Below are positions 10,379-21,655 of a stretch of 37,297 nucleotides of DNA, piece by piece; the stretch's first letter is position 1, and each line of letters begins with the position of its first letter. The stretch comes from Cristatella mucedo (taxonomy: Eukaryota; Bryozoa; Phylactolaemata; Cristatellidae): NCBI GenBank assembly GCA_009760855.2, contig WPIO01000491.1, positions 1-37,297 of the forward strand, given 5' to 3'. Below the pieces are notes generated by a model, which worked only from the letters and a program-made list of their open reading frames with translations, was not told the DNA's origin and did not search any database. The position numbers were made by a program, and so were the translations under genes.

Positions 10379-10970
10379 GTACATACTCATAGCCTGTTGC
10401 CATTCTTAAAGAGTTGGTTTCTGTGCTGCCTGCGAACTCCGGGTTCACCAAACTGATAATTGGCGAATTATGCGTTTTCATGCGAAGAATATCTCTTATA
10501 AGATTATCTATTGTAAATCATGCATTTTATTACCACCGACTCAAAAGATGTGTGCAACGTATCTTGATATATAATTCCAAAAAGCCACTTGACTAAGCGT
10601 ATGCTACGCAGAAGAGTTTTCTATAGCGCCCTTAAAGCCTAAATGGCTTTTGGTAAGCATGCGGTAGCCGACTGACTTTATCTCACGAAACAAAGAGAAA
10701 TGAGAAACATAGCTGATTCAGGAGGGCAGTTGAGGTGGAGAGTAGTATGGAAGTAGCAGCTCAGGATGGCTGGGAACGATGTCCCGTACTCGGCAGCCGC
10801 AGGGAAGACGCCGTTGAAACTGCGGAAGTGAGTTCCACAGTTGTCTTTGGCAGGCAGAGCGGAAGCTACACGCTGTGCGTCAGGTAGCACTGAGCGTTGC
10901 GGGCTTAGAGCACAGGGAGCACCTCTACGAGGTCAAACAGATCTCACACGTGCTGATATGCCTGCGTGAA
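10376..10970. other. unassigned stretch
   Basis: No gene or repeat recognised. TATAGCGCCCTTAAAGCC near 10623 resembles one arm of the L2 stem-loop, but the remainder does not match, so I do not annotate it as an element. Confidence 0.4.

Positions 10971-11047
<77 letters not shown>
10971..11047. repeat. (CT)n microsatellite
   Basis: About 77 bases of CT repeat. Confidence 0.97.
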
Positions 11048-11050
<3 letters not shown>

Positions 11051-12739
11051 AGCTAATATAGCACTCGCTCAGATTGACCCATAGGCATTATCTAATGCAA
11101 GGTGCAGTATCATTGAAGCAATAATCTTTCTGCAAGAAGTGCACGAACTCGGTGAAGAAAATCTTTTAAAAAAGCTGGCTGTCCGAAGAGCTGGGTTGTT
11201 GCCTCTCACTCCAAGATTTTGCTCGCTATCGCAGTCTAAATGTGGGAACTTCATTTTCAGCCATTTACCAGCGTTACAGTATAAGGTCTGCATTGCTTAA
11301 GTACAGTAGCAGTATGGTGAATCGATGGGTATAATGCAGTGTGATGGCAGTCAATCGCTTCGTAGTGGGTGTTAAAAAGGATACAACCCCCGCTTCTATG
11401 ACCTTCCGGCAATGTCCCAAGGCTAGTTCCATGGGAAGATAGGCCAGGCATTCAGATATTCAGCACGAACGGCGACAGCAGCCGCAGCGCTCAAGCTCGT
11501 GGTAGGCATTCGCATAGTAAACCCATTTATCGTCGACTCCCAGCTTCAGTGATTTGCCGCCGATAGCCGACTAATATTAAATAGCATCCACTATCATTTC
11601 TCGCATTTAGTGCTCTCACCCCGGGCACCTATCCAGAAAATGAACGCGGAAACGTAGCAGCTGATCAAGTTAGTTTCTCTTGGCATTAATCCCGCGAATA
11701 CAACTTATGAACGCATGTATCGAAGTAGCTAGTGCATAAGAATCGGCAGAAAACCCCAATCTTTTGGAATTTTCTATGCATGTAGAGAGTCGTGCGTACA
11801 TCGAGGATACCTATAAAAGAGACTTTAAGTGTACGTATGCATCCGCACACGCGTCTGTGTGTGTGTGTGTTCGTGTGTGTGTGTGTGTGTGCGTGCGTGC
11901 GTGTGTGTGTGTGTGTGTGCGTGTGTGTACATGCCACATATGTGCACACACCCCACATATGTACCTATATAAGAGATCAGGTGCACGGTACGTGTACATG
12001 TTACGACAAATACATGGACATGCACGTGATGACGACTGGACTACGGCTTCTTACCAGACGTGGCCATCTTGTTTGAAAACAGCGAGGCTTCCCTCGAAAG
12101 GGCTGCTGACCGAACGATTGCTAAGTACGCTGGCATGCGAGAGTGAGGTTCTGGCTGGAAAGTCGGGATGCTCAGCAGCCGCTCTGCCTGTCTGCCTGTC
12201 GGGGAAGCAGCCAGCAAGCAAGCGCTCGGCTCTATAAAGTGCAAATGCAATCTGGTATTCTAGCGACACAGTCATCCATCAAAGTACCAGGGAATTTCTT
12301 TGAAGCACTGAATTTTTCCTATCTAAAGCGAAATTTCTGATTGGATGCGTCAATCCGGTCCCACAAGTTCCTCCGCGAGCATTCTCAACCTCTCCAGACC
12401 TCATGGAAACATCAGTAACGGGAAAAAGAATAATAATTCACGATATTGAAAAATCACAAAAAAGCTGAGCTAGTAGCCGCATTATTGGTTAAAGGTAAAT
12501 CAGGCTAATCCAGTAGCTCATCTGGTGTAGCATAAAAGTTGACCCAAAGACTTTCAATGATCGTTCCGCCTGAAAACGTAGGTATTTGTAGCTTAGTGTG
12601 GTAGCTGAATCTGGGCTTCGGGTGCCAAAGTAATGAGTCTGAACGACTCTCTGTTTAGAGCAGTCGGCATGGCTGTACGCCGTGGTAGAGCCAGGATTGC
12701 CGTATAGAGGGGGAAAAAACCAGCCACAGTTGTATCTAT
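11048..12739. other. unassigned stretch around a GT microsatellite
   Basis: No recognisable gene. ORFs across 11764-12250 are created by the GT repeat and its flanks. The rest is unique-looking DNA. Confidence 0.45.
11856..11928. repeat. (GT)n microsatellite with GCGT interruptions
   Basis: About 73 bases of GT with a short internal GCGT/GTGC run. Confidence 0.96.
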
Positions 12740-12890
12740 GGGCAAGACAAGCAAGATTTTCCTATAGACAGGGGTAGAATAGCAATTAATGAAAATTTAT
12801 AGCGAAGAATCAGCGTTTGCACGACATGAACTCGGCGGTTGCTCATCAAGTGAAATTCAAACATAATTTCGTCGTTGGTCTAGAAATAGA
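12740..12890. repeat. dispersed repeat, second copy at 8285-8400
   Basis: Shares the CGACATGA..TCGG.GGTTGCTC and ACATAATTT blocks with 8285-8400 in the same orientation. No coding content. Probably an old interspersed repeat of unknown family. Confidence 0.4.
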
Positions 12891-13309
12891 AGCTGTCCAG
12901 GTTGTGGCCCAGCAGTAGATGTATGGGGCGAATACCACCTGCCACCCCTTTGGTTCAGCTACTGGGTGCATGGATGCAGGCGCACGCGCCATACATACAT
13001 GCAGACACATGTGCAGGCACAAACTCGCGCATAGCCCTGGCGAAAATAAATAGTGCGATATTTTGACTATATAGAAATCAGGGAAAATATTCGGACCTGG
13101 CGCGATTTTTTGTTTGCTTCATTTTTCAGCGCTTCCATACGAGTGCAGCCATTGGCGAATGAACGGCGTCCAATCTAGTTGTGCACTATGTGTGCAGCAG
13201 GTATCGCATCGTCAGGATGCGTATGCTCGATTCGAATAGTAGGTGCTCGAAACTGAACTTCGCGGCGACCACTGTTTCTCGGAGGCGTGCAGGCAAGGGT
13301 TCGACGAAT

Positions 13310-15465
13310 TACCTCAATCCACTCTAATTATGCTAAAATTGACGACAAATTGGCGTTGCCGAGCTCAGATTTTGGGTGGATATTGTAGTACATTTTAAAC
13401 TGTATCTATCCACTAAATTTCATGTCACTATGCTCACGTGGACTTATGCAAATGAGCTTCAACGCCGAAGGTCTGTACTGCGATCCACTGCAATCTATTT
13501 TAGTTTTCTTTAAATCCACCAAAAATCAGCTGCGAAAAGCTTCAAAAAGTTTAGAATATCAAACTACGCAACATGCAAATGCACCCAGAAAATTTCGCAC
13601 GATTCCGCTCTCGAGTTCTCACGAAGTCCTTTGACATAAGAATGTAGCGGTCTGGGCCAAAAACCACAATCCACAGCAATCCACTGCATTCCATAGCGAA
13701 ACAAAAGAATCCTGTTCGAAAAGCTGCTTTTTCGATTGCAAATGACAGCACACTCTGCGACAATAGCACTCATACAATTTCACTTACATTGGCACGGCCG
13801 TTCTCGTGCAATGCTCTGCAATTGACTGAAGTAGCCCGGGCCAAAACCACAATCCACCCCAATCCAACGCATCCACAGCAAAACGAATAGAAATAGATTG
13901 CACCAAACTCAATTTTATATTGCATATTAAATGCACCGTGTTGTTTGAAGACACCCACTTAAAATAACAAAAACTTGGGAGTCCGCGCCATCTAGCAATG
14001 CGAGGCAACCGCCCGAGATGACCTAGGAAAATACCGCAATCCACTCTATTCCACTGCAAATCATACTCAAATCGCCACTGCAGAGCTCTAACTTACATTG
14101 CACATAACACTAGACCCAGTTCAAAGTGCACCCATACAATTTCGCTCTATTGTGAACACGTGTTGTCATGCAATGCTCTGCAATCGAGTGCAATTTCCTG
14201 GTCCCATACCGAAATCCACTCTTAATCTTTGGTTATTGTGTAATCGCACAATTTCATTAAAATAGCCTCAATAATTCTGCAGCAATACACTGCAATTGAC
14301 TGCAATGGCCCAGGCCAATACCGTAATGTACAGCAATCTAATGCAAGATGCCCCGAAATTGATATCACAATACTCCAATTTTGAATGTGTATTACAAAGA
14401 ACACTAATCTAAGTCGACCATATCATTTTAACCGATTGCGCTCCTACAATTTTGGGCAGCGCATGGTAATCCACGTCAACGGCTCGGCTCGAAGCAGCGA
14501 TCCACTACAATCCGTGAAAAATTGTCCAAAAATCGGCTGCAAGCAATTCCAATTGTCACCGCATTTCACATTTCTTTGTACTAAAACTAAAATCGTAGAA
14601 CGTTCAAGCTATTTTGAACGTTAATTGTCAAAAATGCACGGCAATCAACAGTAATGGCAGGGGCCAATACCACAGTCTGTGGCAAATCAACGAGAAATCG
14701 GCTGCACCAAATTCCAATTCTCACTCCACGTCACATCTGATTGCACATACTTTTAACCCACTCTGTGCGTTTAATCTTGGCAATGCATGGCAAAGGACAA
14801 CAACGACCCCGCCAAATACGGCAGTCCATTAAGATACATTGCAAATCACCGAAAAGTGGCTGGGCAAAGATCAAATTTTTCTTACGTATCGCAGCGCACG
14901 GGGTTTGAAGTGCTATCACATCCTTTCAATGAATCACGAACGTACAATCGCGAGCAACGAATGGCAATCGAAACCAATGGCCCGGGCCAATACCCAACTC
15001 ATGGGAAATCAATGAGAAATCGGCAGCTCGAAGCCCCAGCTGTCATTACACATAACATTCCGCCACGTTCAAAGTGAAACCGTGGAGTTTTCAATCTGCT
15101 TTGTCCGCTAGACGACAGCCATATACTGAAATTGACACCGATTGTCGGGCCAATGCCGAAATCTTTAGAAAATCGACAAGATTAGCTGCAAGAAACGACA
15201 AATCTCGTTCTACGTAACATTTAATTGAATGCGGGAATATTTTTAACTTATTCCGCATACTCTATCGATGGCAATACACGGCAATTGATGGCAATGACCC
15301 GTGGAATACGCCAATTCATAACGGCCCTTTACAAATGGACCGACAATTGCCGATAGAAGCTTCAACTTTTCTTGGATATTGCAGCACACTGTATTGAAAG
15401 TGCAACCACGTCCTTTTAAACAATCGAGAACGCACAATCGAGGGCAATGCACAGCAGGTACAAGT
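13310..15465. repeat. degenerate satellite-like tandem array, about 13 units of roughly 145-190 bp
   Basis: A recurring block, GGCCAATACC.CAATCCA followed by CTGCAATCC, AAATCGGCTGCAAG, CCAATT.TCA, GTGCACCCATACAATTTCGC and GGCAATGCA, is repeated in the same orientation. Anchors of the CAATCCA block fall near 13316, 13479, 13665, 13849, 14037, 14215, 14322, 14497, 14670, 14815, 14987, 15156 and 15305. The spacing is mostly 145-188 bases, with one short interval of about 107. Units are strongly diverged. Within a unit, short GCAATCNACT-type sub-repeats recur about every ten bases. The array is non-coding; ORFs inside are fortuitous. I do not recognise the family. The boundaries are approximate. 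Confidence 0.78.
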
Positions 15466-15814
15466 CGGTCTCTTTTATTTTATTTGGCATGCGTAATTAA
15501 GTGTCGCTTAAGCTTTCGAGAATAATTTGACTAATAAGGCATCTGACCTAACAAAAATCACACCAAAATCCTAACAGGCCCAGACTTTCAGGACTTTCAG
15601 AAGGAGATATCCCTACAGAAGTGAGCATTTGGGAGGTAGCGGCCCGATGCAATGATGTAGTTAAAGAATACCACTCGGTACATATAAACGTTCGATAGAA
15701 GGCTAGAAATATGAGAAGCCTGGGTAGCCCAGAGTAACGGTCTTGCACTTCACGAATTTGATCGTTAGTCCAATAATTGCATCAAGTAATCCTGTATTGC
15801 ACACCGAAAACGGG
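15466..15814. other. unassigned stretch
   Basis: No gene or repeat recognised between the tandem array and a SINE fragment. Confidence 0.4.
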
Positions 15815-15870
15815 GGAAACCGTTAAGGCTCTTGTGCCACTATGCAAATAGGGTAGCTGAATCAGCCGAC
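15815..15870 (+). mobile_element. type-1 SINE, 3' fragment
   Basis: AACCGTTAAGGCTCTTGTGC, CTATGCAAATAGGG and TGAATCAGC match the conserved tail of the type-1 SINEs. The tRNA-like head is not visible. Confidence 0.7.
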
Positions 15871-15974
15871 CCTAGCTCTCCAAAGGTTCTCATTGTCTGG
15901 TATCGGCTTCTTAAAGACTGGCCTAACAATAGTCTCTCTGAAAGACGTCGAGACAAAACTTCAGGCCAATGAGT

Positions 15975-16065
15975 AATTTATTGTGTCCGCTATGCAGGGC
16001 AGTAATAAAAAATCTAGAAAGATATTGAGTTCTCTGAAGGGCACGAGCAATAACAAATGTATTAT
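15975..16065 (+). mobile_element. L2-type 3'-end fragment, decayed
   Basis: CTAGAAAGATATTGAGTTCTCTGA followed by AGGGC matches the upper stem-loop of the LINE 3' end. The lower stem is damaged and the tail is degenerate. Confidence 0.55.
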
Positions 16066-16159
16066 GGTATGCACATGTTGAAACAGTCCGGAAAGAGCTG
16101 AACGGATTGTTCTGTGCTTATGATTCGCGGGGGGGGGGCAGATAAAGAGACATAGGGAT

Positions 16160-16322
16160 TGCATACCGGATGAGGCGGTTGCTTTTCACGACCTCGGTCC
16201 CGAGGTAGGGGGTTCGGATCGGTAGGTGGTGGGCGATCCTCTATTACTGCTGCAAGCAATGGTGGTGGTAGCCGTATAGGCTCTTTTGTCGCGCTATACA
16301 AAAGAGGCTGTTAAATCAGCAA
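16160..16322 (+). mobile_element. tRNA-derived SINE, type 1
   Basis: GGTTGCTTTTCACGACCTCGG, then a decayed B box (GGGGTTCGGATC), and the tail AGCCGTATAGGCTCTTTTGT, CTATACAAAAGAGG and TTAAATCAGC. It is the same family as 32261-32413, with which it shares the CGGTCCCGAGGT block. A run of nine G at about 16130-16138 precedes it. Confidence 0.85.
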
Positions 16323-17240
16323 GCAATTTTTTAAGAGGCCGGCAGCAGAAAGAGGTAGAGTGAGCTAGAGAGAGACACAGTGGGTGCTGGAGTGCAGACG
16401 AGAGAGCGAGACGACCTGCGGACATCCACTGCTCGCTACCTGAGCTGACATCAGAGGCTGCAAGCTTACAATGTGGAGCTCGATGCTATAATTGCAGCAA
16501 TCGGTCAATTAGCCAATAATCTACCGAGGACTGGCACTCGCTGGCTACTCATCCTTCATGGAACTTCAAATGCACCTCCCGGATAGAGGTCGTGCTTTCG
16601 TTTGCCGTACAATAAATAGTTGAATTCAAGCTCTAACCGGTCGTCGCCGCCCTTTCCAGACACAGGGAACTACGTCAGTGCGTGGTCGCAAGACTCGGTA
16701 CTTATTATTCAGCATGTCCTGTAGCAGGTTACACTCACTGGTTGACGATTCGCTCCTGACAGCCCTTATGCTACTTTTTGGTATCTTTTGGGGGCGAGTT
16801 CCTGTGGTCGGAAGCATCCTGGTGCTCAGAAAGTGCTTCTCGAGCAATAAATGAGCTGCTGCTTGCTATCGCTTAAGATCCTTGGCGACACTCTCGCTGT
16901 GCAGGCTCCAGACTGCAGGACTAGTAAGTTGGCGGCTTGTAGGAATGACACGTGCTACTGACGATTCTAGCAGCAACGATCGAGCAGCCGTTCCGTTCGG
17001 GCACTGATCGCGTTGCAAGTTCGGGTCCAGAAAGTCACTCAGCAACATTGACACTAAATGAATGAGCTTACAAAGAGGGCGACTAAAAGATCGAATCGTA
17101 CAATTTCAGATATGAATGCCCAGAAGTGACTGAGCTAGCGTCATTAGTCTAGAACGGTCGTATATAGCTGAACTGACACACTCTATGGTCGAAACGGGCG
17201 AAGGCACCCCTCAACTTCTCCATTTACAGCAGCATGCACT
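16323..17240. other. unassigned stretch
   Basis: No gene recognised. AATAAA-type signals occur at about 16611 and 16845, and a CTACGTCAGTG motif at about 16671, reminiscent of LTR ends. No matching second LTR, primer-binding site or internal coding sequence is visible. Confidence 0.4.
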
Positions 17241-17330
17241 TAATAATAATAATAATGGATTTAATATAGCGCCCTCAGAGAACTCAATCTCTTTCTAGAC
17301 ACTTTAAATTTGCTGCAAATGAAACACGAT
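17241..17330 (-). mobile_element. L2-type LINE minimal 3' end
   Basis: (TAA)n tail, then TATAGCGCCCTCAGAGAAC and CTCTTTCTAGACACTTTA in reverse orientation. On the element strand the lower stem is AAAGTGTC with GGCGCT, which still pairs through G.U wobbles. Confidence 0.85.
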
Positions 17331-17384
17331 CTTGGTCATCAATCCCAGAACAGGTTAGTTGGCTCGAGCGACTATTACATGACG

Positions 17385-17500
17385 ACATTTCAAGAGAAGC
17401 TTAAAACGCACTTATTTACAAAAACATTTAGTGGGTCATTGTGATTCGTCATTTGTATGCATATGGGTGCTGAAACTTTGCCTGCTGCTTTGCAACTGCT
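17385..17500 (+). mobile_element. L2-type LINE C-terminal and 3' UTR fragment
   Basis: The translation FQEKLKTHLFTKTFSGSL followed by a stop matches the end of the LINE ORF (FKRNLKTYLFRTAFSGSL in the young copies). It is followed by 3' UTR-like sequence (GATTCGTCATTTGTATGC). The stem-loop and tail are missing. It lies next to, and opposite to, the fragment at 17241. Confidence 0.7.
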
Positions 17501-17654
17501 AAATAAGAAATAACCAATAATTTATTTTAGGCAAGGTAACTCACTTAGACAAGCCCACAAAAGCATTCAATAAGATACCTAGGGTTGTTGCTGGTAGTAC
17601 TTGTGGTTATTAGTAATGAGCTCTGATTCATGAACAGGTAAGCAGACAAAGGAA

Positions 17655-17935
17655 AGAGGAATGATAAAGCCAGTGTTCTGAGGTGCAGGGAAAGCCGAGC
17701 TGAACAAATGTGTGTTTAGCGAAGACTTAAATTATGCAAAGTCAAAGCAAGTGGTGACACAAGTCAGAAGCGAGTTTCAGATTTTCGTGATTTACATACT
17801 GAAGGCCTAATAGGTGAATGTTTTCCATGATGAGTGAGGAACGGTGAGACAACTCAAACCCAAGAAATTTGGTGGCGAACGAGATTGCTTAAAGACCAAA
17901 GTAGTCGGATTGATGAGCTGGTGCAGGTTAAAGTT
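17655..17935 (-). mobile_element. diverged L2-type LINE fragment, probable
   Basis: The plus strand follows the same order as minus-strand LINE copies elsewhere in the window: TGTGTTTAGCGAAGACTTAA, GAGTTTCAGATTTT, CATACTGAAGGCC, then GATTGATGAGCTGGTGCAGG, equivalent to the TGGTAGCCAGTGCAGG block. Conservation is low, so this may be a related but different LINE lineage. Confidence 0.45.
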
Positions 17936-17944
17936 GAAAGTTAA

Positions 17945-18092
17945 AGGCTATCTGATTCAACTGCCTCATTTATGTAACTGCAGAGAAATTTAATGTTTAC
18001 CACAGCTTACAGTGGGTAACAAAAATAGCAAACTGAACGACTAGCCCATGACCCCGGTCGTGAAGAGCGAGATCCTCACTCCTGGGCAACGG
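17945..18092 (-). mobile_element. tRNA-derived SINE, type 1, decayed
   Basis: On the plus strand CTGATTCAACTGCCTCATTTATG is the inverted tail, and GACCCCGGTCGTGAAGAGCG with CTCACTCCTGGGCAACG is the inverted head region containing the A box. The B box is damaged. Confidence 0.65.
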
Positions 18093-18394
18093 CTTGGGTC
18101 GAGCAAGTGAAGCGATCTGTAGACTAGAGAGGAAACTTTGGAGTCGTTGAGATGCTTGCTAGAAATTTGAAAACTGACGTACTAGCTATTTAGTTGTGCA
18201 AAAGCTGCAGACCGAGGCACGGGCAGGGTCTCCTGAATTAAAGGCAATGCATTAACCTGGATGCGATGTTACACCGTCACAAACGTGTGAACAAGTTAAA
18301 GCTATTGCACTCTTTCCTAGGCCACCCCTATTTTGTGCAGTGCTCCTCAGCAGGTAGCAGGCTGACATAACGTTGGAGGCAATGTGCTCATCCG
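18093..18394. other. unassigned stretch
   Basis: No gene or repeat recognised. Confidence 0.4.
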
Positions 18395-18431
18395 ATGACA
18401 AGTCGTTTTTTAGGAAAAAACGACTTGTCAT
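18395..18431. repeat. 17-bp perfect inverted repeat with a 3-base loop
   Basis: Left arm ATGACAAGTCGTTTTTT (18395-18411), loop AGG, right arm AAAAAACGACTTGTCAT (18415-18431). Neither arm is seen elsewhere in the window by eye. It could be the core of a fold-back element, a transcribed hairpin, or a templated inversion. Confidence 0.95.
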
Positions 18432-19269
18432 TTTGATGATGATTGAAGTCAGTGTCTGACTTCCAGAATGTCTCAGCGAACGTCCCGTCTGCTATAGATC
18501 CTGGGGGGGGGGGGCTTAAAGAAATTGGCAGGTTCGCCGTGGGCAGCTCGAGACTGATGGATGGCCAGTACGCTTGACACCAACCTACCAACGACTGCAT
18601 GATGTCAGTTGTGGCTCGTAGACGAGTGCGACGACCATTGGAGCGGGTGCACACGGCTCAAGCTGCCGTGAGAGCGCTCACTGTTGACTACCCACTTCGT
18701 TGATCCTGAGTTGCCCCCACCCCCGCTTATCCTCTGCATTCTTCAAGTCGTGAAAAAAGCGAAGAATATCCTAATATCCTACTACGTATTGGCTTCCGGG
18801 ACTGATAGATGATGCTCGCCAAGGATACGCAGGTAAAGGGAAGGAAAGGAAGCCATCAAACAAGGAGCAGGCATGTCTAACTAATGTGGCATGGCTTCTT
18901 CGAAGCGGATGTTCAGCAATAAGTGCACACGCTCATCTTTCGGAGAGTCACGTCACCTATCTATTTTCCAAGTCAACAGCAAGACCCTCGAGACGAACAC
19001 CAAACCTCGAAGTCAATCGCAGTCGAGGGCCAAATTACTGTACATGCCTTCGTGAGCGACCAGTTACCGAGTCTTGGAATGACAGTCGGACGTCTGCCTC
19101 CCTGGTCTAGAAGGGTAGGGCGGCGAACAAAAAGTGAGGGGTCGATCATTGGCTGCGTCGACCCAGCGACTAGTCAGCGCCTAAGCTCGTGGAAACGTCC
19201 ACAAGGAGCTCGGCTGCCATTGATTGGTTGCCAGTAGCCGCACCTACTTCTCTCGCCTGAATGTGAGTG
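18432..19269. other. unassigned stretch
   Basis: No gene recognised. A run of about 12 G lies near 18503-18514. Two overlapping ORFs at 18886-19237 (+) have no recognisable domain. Confidence 0.4.
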
Positions 19270-19293
19270 AACACACACACACACACACACGCA

Positions 19294-19345
<52 letters not shown>
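19270..19345. repeat. (CA)n microsatellite with an internal (GCAC)n run
   Basis: About 76 bases of CA repeat interrupted by five or six GCAC units. The reverse-strand Cys/Val ORFs here are artefacts. Confidence 0.96.
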
Positions 19346-19349
<4 letters not shown>

Positions 19350-19660
19350 TATACACATGCACACAGTTGCCGTATGACGCGTCTCTTAACCTAACTACGA
19401 TTGGGTGCCTCTTGCAATGTTAAGATCAGACCTCCTAACTGGTTTAATTCTGGCTAAAAATTCTGATCCAAATGGTGTGTAGCGGCTTTCAAGTTTGGAC
19501 AAAAAACAGCAAAAAAACATAGCGGTATTAGTCACAGCCGACGGATGAAGCATAACAGTGAAGCCCTGAGCCGTGGAGTCATGGCTATCTACTTGCATGC
19601 AAGTGCAGCACATATGCACACAGGTATGCCTGAGGTTGCGGAACAGGGCCACAATGAATA

Positions 19661-19746
19661 TTAATAATAATAATAATAACTTTCCATAGCACCCTCAGAG
19701 AAATGAATCTCTTTGTTGGCACTTTACGTGTGCTGTAATGGAAGCA
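19661..19746 (-). mobile_element. L2-type LINE minimal 3' end, older
   Basis: (TAA)n, then CATAGCACCCTCAGAGAAA and CTCTTTGTTGGCACTTTAC in inverted orientation. On the element strand the stem is AAAGTGCC with GGTGCT, held by wobble pairs. Confidence 0.85.
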
Positions 19747-19752
19747 ACCCAC

Positions 19753-19869
19753 TGATTTTACTTACCATTCAATTGCATTTCACTTTACAGCAAATGTAAA
19801 GCGCCTAGAGAGAGATTAAGTTCTCTGAGGGCGCTTTATCAAGTGAATTATTATTATTATTATTATTAG
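19753..19869 (+). mobile_element. L2-type LINE minimal 3' end, young
   Basis: GATTTTACTTACCATTCAA, then sequence identical by eye to 10086-10192, including the stem-loop (about 19798-19837) and the (ATT)n tail. With the fragment at 19661 it forms a head-to-head inverted pair. Confidence 0.93.
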
Positions 19870-20881
19870 TGGTAACATGCACAATGACGAAGAGCCCTCT
19901 TAACTTTAAAACAGAAAGTCCGCATTCATACTGTAGAGAAGTCTATTTTAAGCTCAACAGCTCTCGTATGGCATAGAGCGGAGAGCATAAATCATGTAAA
20001 TTTCTAGAGCACACATTTGACGCTGTTTAAACGGTTAAGGCTTTTGTGCTGCCTTGGCTATACAAATATCGCATAATCATTTACTTGCTGTAATATTTCA
20101 GGAGCAGCAAATAATTATTACCAGTTGTAAGCTGGATCATTTAGCAGGCCTTCGTTTCAGTGTATTAATAATGTTTTCGTTTGAGATCGGTTCTGTTGCA
20201 TGATGAGATGGATTTTAAGCTAAAATTCTCAAGATATTTGCATTTCTCAGCCAAAATAAAGTGCCCGTGACTTGATTTTCATAGACGCCATGACTCAGAT
20301 GATGCTTTGCAGCCCAGCTTCATGCTAGTACGGCTACGATGGTGAAGGTTAGAGGAAGTCAGCTAAATCAATTCTGTTAATGTGGCATCTGAAAATATTC
20401 TATATAAATTTACCGTATAGCCTGCCGAGGTAGCCAAACAGTCGATAGCTGCCATATCAAGATTCTTTTATGGAACAGCTGCGGGTGGACCGGTTCTAAT
20501 CAACCCTTAATCAAGAACATCTTGTGAGTGTATTATCGGTTAATGTATTCCGAGTATCGGGATCCCAGTGTACTGTAATCTTAGGCTTCGGATTTGCGTT
20601 GTTACTCAAGCATAAGATAATCTGATGCTGGTCAGACGACGGCAGATCCTTGATCAGAGCAGGTGGATTTGTGTGCTCGTCGCGCTGGTTTGGCCCATTG
20701 GTTAAGGGGCAGATATTTTCATGCCTAAAGTTTTGACCGGTTTCTCTGATGTGTACAACAGTAACTGAGGTTTGGCTAGCGTCTTCACACATGCCGGTTC
20801 AGGCACTGCATTTATTATCCCTCAATCTTCCCTCGAGACGCTAGTTCTGACAGCAGTAGTAAATAGGCTATAGAGTCCTAA
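19870..20881. other. unassigned stretch containing one SINE tail fragment
   Basis: Apart from the SINE fragment at 20030-20085 I see no gene. A minus-strand ORF at 20511-20792 (93 codons) has no motif that I recognise. Confidence 0.4.
20030..20085 (+). mobile_element. type-1 SINE, 3' fragment, decayed
   Basis: ACGGTTAAGGCTTTTGTGCT and GGCTATACAAATATCGC match the type-1 SINE tail. The head is not visible. Confidence 0.55.
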
Positions 20882-21655
20882 AAATAATACATTTGTATTT
20901 CGCCTTCAGAGAACTTTATGTCTTGCTATGCACTTTACATTTGCTGCAAAGGAAGCATGATAAAATTATTAATGGTAGCATACTCAATGACAACAATCAT
21001 AATATGGTTAGAGGTGACATGTATGAGGCCAGCATGCCAGTATGGTTAGTACCAACATTCACAGAGTCAGCACGCATAAGCACAATAAGGACGAATAGCA
21101 TGGACCAAAATGCTGTGATAAATAAATACCTCTTTAGCTTCCTTTTTAAAGGACGTCAAGTAAGGCGATGTCGTATCAACAGTCGGAAGTGAGTTCCACG
21201 CTTTGGGAGCGTACGAACTAAAACCATAGTCTCCAAAGCATAGCGTTGGCGGTGTAGGTAAGCGATTCAATTAAGAAAAGCGGGTGTTACGATGCTTGGC
21301 CTGATGGGGGCGTAGATCTGATAGGCGAGCTTAAGCCAAATAATGAAGGGAGCTAAAAGTGAGTGACAGAAACCTTGAAGTAGATACACTGCTTAACTAG
21401 GAGCTAGTGCAGGTTGGCGAGAAGTGTTGTGGTGTGGAAATTGCGTCGCTAATGACAGACAAGCCTGACTGCAAAGTTTTGCACCAACTGTACGCGCCTG
21501 AATGCACATGCTGGTAGACCAGCAAGCAGTGAGTTACAGAAGTCGAGACTGGAAGTAAGAGATGCATAGATCAATTTAGATGTAGTATCCCTGCCTGAGT
21601 AAGCCCAAATTTTAGCAATATTATGTAGCTGAAAGGAGGTAGTCTTGCACACTTT
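20882..21655 (-). mobile_element. L2/CR1-type LINE copy, old, 5'-truncated
   Basis: Colinear with the copy at 8414-9366. The minus strand encodes, in broken frames, [33 protein letters not shown] and FGDYGFSSYAPKAWNSLP, followed by the 3' UTR with its GCATG-rich blocks. The stem-loop is strongly mutated and the tail is reduced to AATAATACA. Many substitutions and small indels show that it is much older than the copies at 2054 and 32871. Confidence 0.92.

Noticed and set aside
10560-10660. AGCGCCCTTAAAGCC resembling a LINE stem arm
   Set aside because: No matching second arm or ATT tail of the LINE type; similarity too short.
13310-15465. CRISPR-like or short-spacer array
   Set aside because: The units are 145-190 bases, diverged and without unique spacers; the DNA is eukaryotic.
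16480-17060. Possible LTR of a Ty3-like element (AATAAA followed by CTACGTCA)
   Set aside because: No second LTR, primer-binding site, polypurine tract or gag-pol sequence was seen.
20685-20760. A-box-like TTGGCCCATTGGTTAAGGGG suggesting another SINE
   Set aside because: No B box and no type-1 tail follow at the expected distance.
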